From positions 1 to 6,856 of the forward strand of contig JAICJW010000252.1 of assembly GCA_025928215.1 (NCBI GenBank): 6,856 bases of DNA. Direction: 5' to 3'. The stretch's first letter is position 1, and each line of letters starts with the position of its first letter. This document shows positions 6,680 to 6,856 of this stretch, in pieces. The position numbers and the translations under genes were made by a program. The stretch is from Chloroflexia bacterium (GTDB taxonomy: Bacteria > Chloroflexota > Chloroflexia > Thermomicrobiales > JALYUS01). Below the pieces are notes generated by a model. That model worked only from the letters and a program-made list of their open reading frames with translations. It did no database searches and was not told the origin of the DNA.

Positions 6680-6856
6680 TTAGTAGGGACGCCGGAGTTC
6701 CTGGCCCCCGGCGAGCGCGCGGTGATAGAGGTGGATGGACTCGGCCACGCGGCCTGTCCCTTCCGCGACGCAGGTCAGCGGGTCTTCCGCTTTATGGACG
6801 GGCATGCGCAATTCCATTTCCAGCCGCCGTTCGAGGCCGAACAGAAGCGCGCCACC
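6680..6856 (-). CDS. mreB: Rod shape-determining protein MreB, C-terminal 58 residues (partial)
   Basis: This is the 3' end of an actin-like MreB gene that enters from the right edge and ends with TAA. The visible 58 residues begin GGALLFGLERRLEME and contain PVHKAEDPLTCVAEGTGR. This matches the conserved last part of MreB: the GGALL-x-GL nucleotide-site loop, then the P-V-x-x-AEDPL-x-CVA-x-GTGR block. The tail is about 20 residues after GTGR, a normal length for the family. MreB polymerises on the inner face of the membrane and organises the lateral-wall synthesis complex. The stop lies 12 nt before mreC, as in standard mreBC operons. The N-terminal actin subdomains and the start are outside the window, so completeness cannot be judged. 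The identification rests on motif recognition and the adjacent mreC. Confidence 0.93.
   Translation of the reverse strand, partial: GGALLFGLERRLEMELRMPVHKAEDPLTCVAEGTGRVAESIHLYHRALAGGQELRRPY

Overview
The window is a single unbroken minus-strand cluster of cell-envelope genes from a high-GC bacterium. Read in the direction of transcription (right to left), the order is mreB (3' end only), mreC, murT, gatD, mreD, mrdA (class B PBP2) and minC (5' part only). No rRNA, tRNA, CRISPR array, transposase or phage gene is visible. The many plus-strand open frames are antisense shadows of these high-GC genes.

The type of organism is inferred from content, not from a search. MurT-GatD amidates the D-Glu of lipid II and is best known from Gram-positive lineages. 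A complete rod-elongation set with PBP2, a MinC and high GC fits a rod-shaped monoderm. A Chloroflexota member (for example a Thermomicrobia-like lineage) is my best guess, with low to moderate confidence.

Layout: the last 58 codons of mreB (6680-6856) are followed after 12 nt by mreC (5834-6667). The mreC stop overlaps the murT GTG start (GTGA, 5834-5837). A 56-nt gap holding a near-perfect 13-bp inverted repeat separates murT (4419-5837) from gatD (3625-4362). After gatD comes the longest gap in the cluster, roughly 110-140 nt depending on the mreD start. It contains a good extended -10 element just upstream of mreD. mreD (2950-3483) overlaps mrdA (609-2972) by 23 nt, and minC starts 29 nt after mrdA and runs off the left edge.

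How the genes work together: MreB, MreC and MreD form the elongasome scaffold that positions and activates the transpeptidase PBP2. MurT and GatD form the enzyme that converts D-Glu to D-isoGln in the lipid II stem peptide, the precursor that PBP2 cross-links. MinC inhibits FtsZ assembly away from mid-cell. The cluster resembles the mreBCD-minCD order of Bacillus, with mrdA added and a lipid II amidation module inserted between mreC and mreD. That insertion is the most noteworthy organisational feature. No wholly new system is visible. Other points of interest are a MurT zinc ribbon lacking its fourth cysteine, a likely Cys3His metal site in PBP2, the inverted repeat beside the gatD ribosome-binding site, and the internal promoter.
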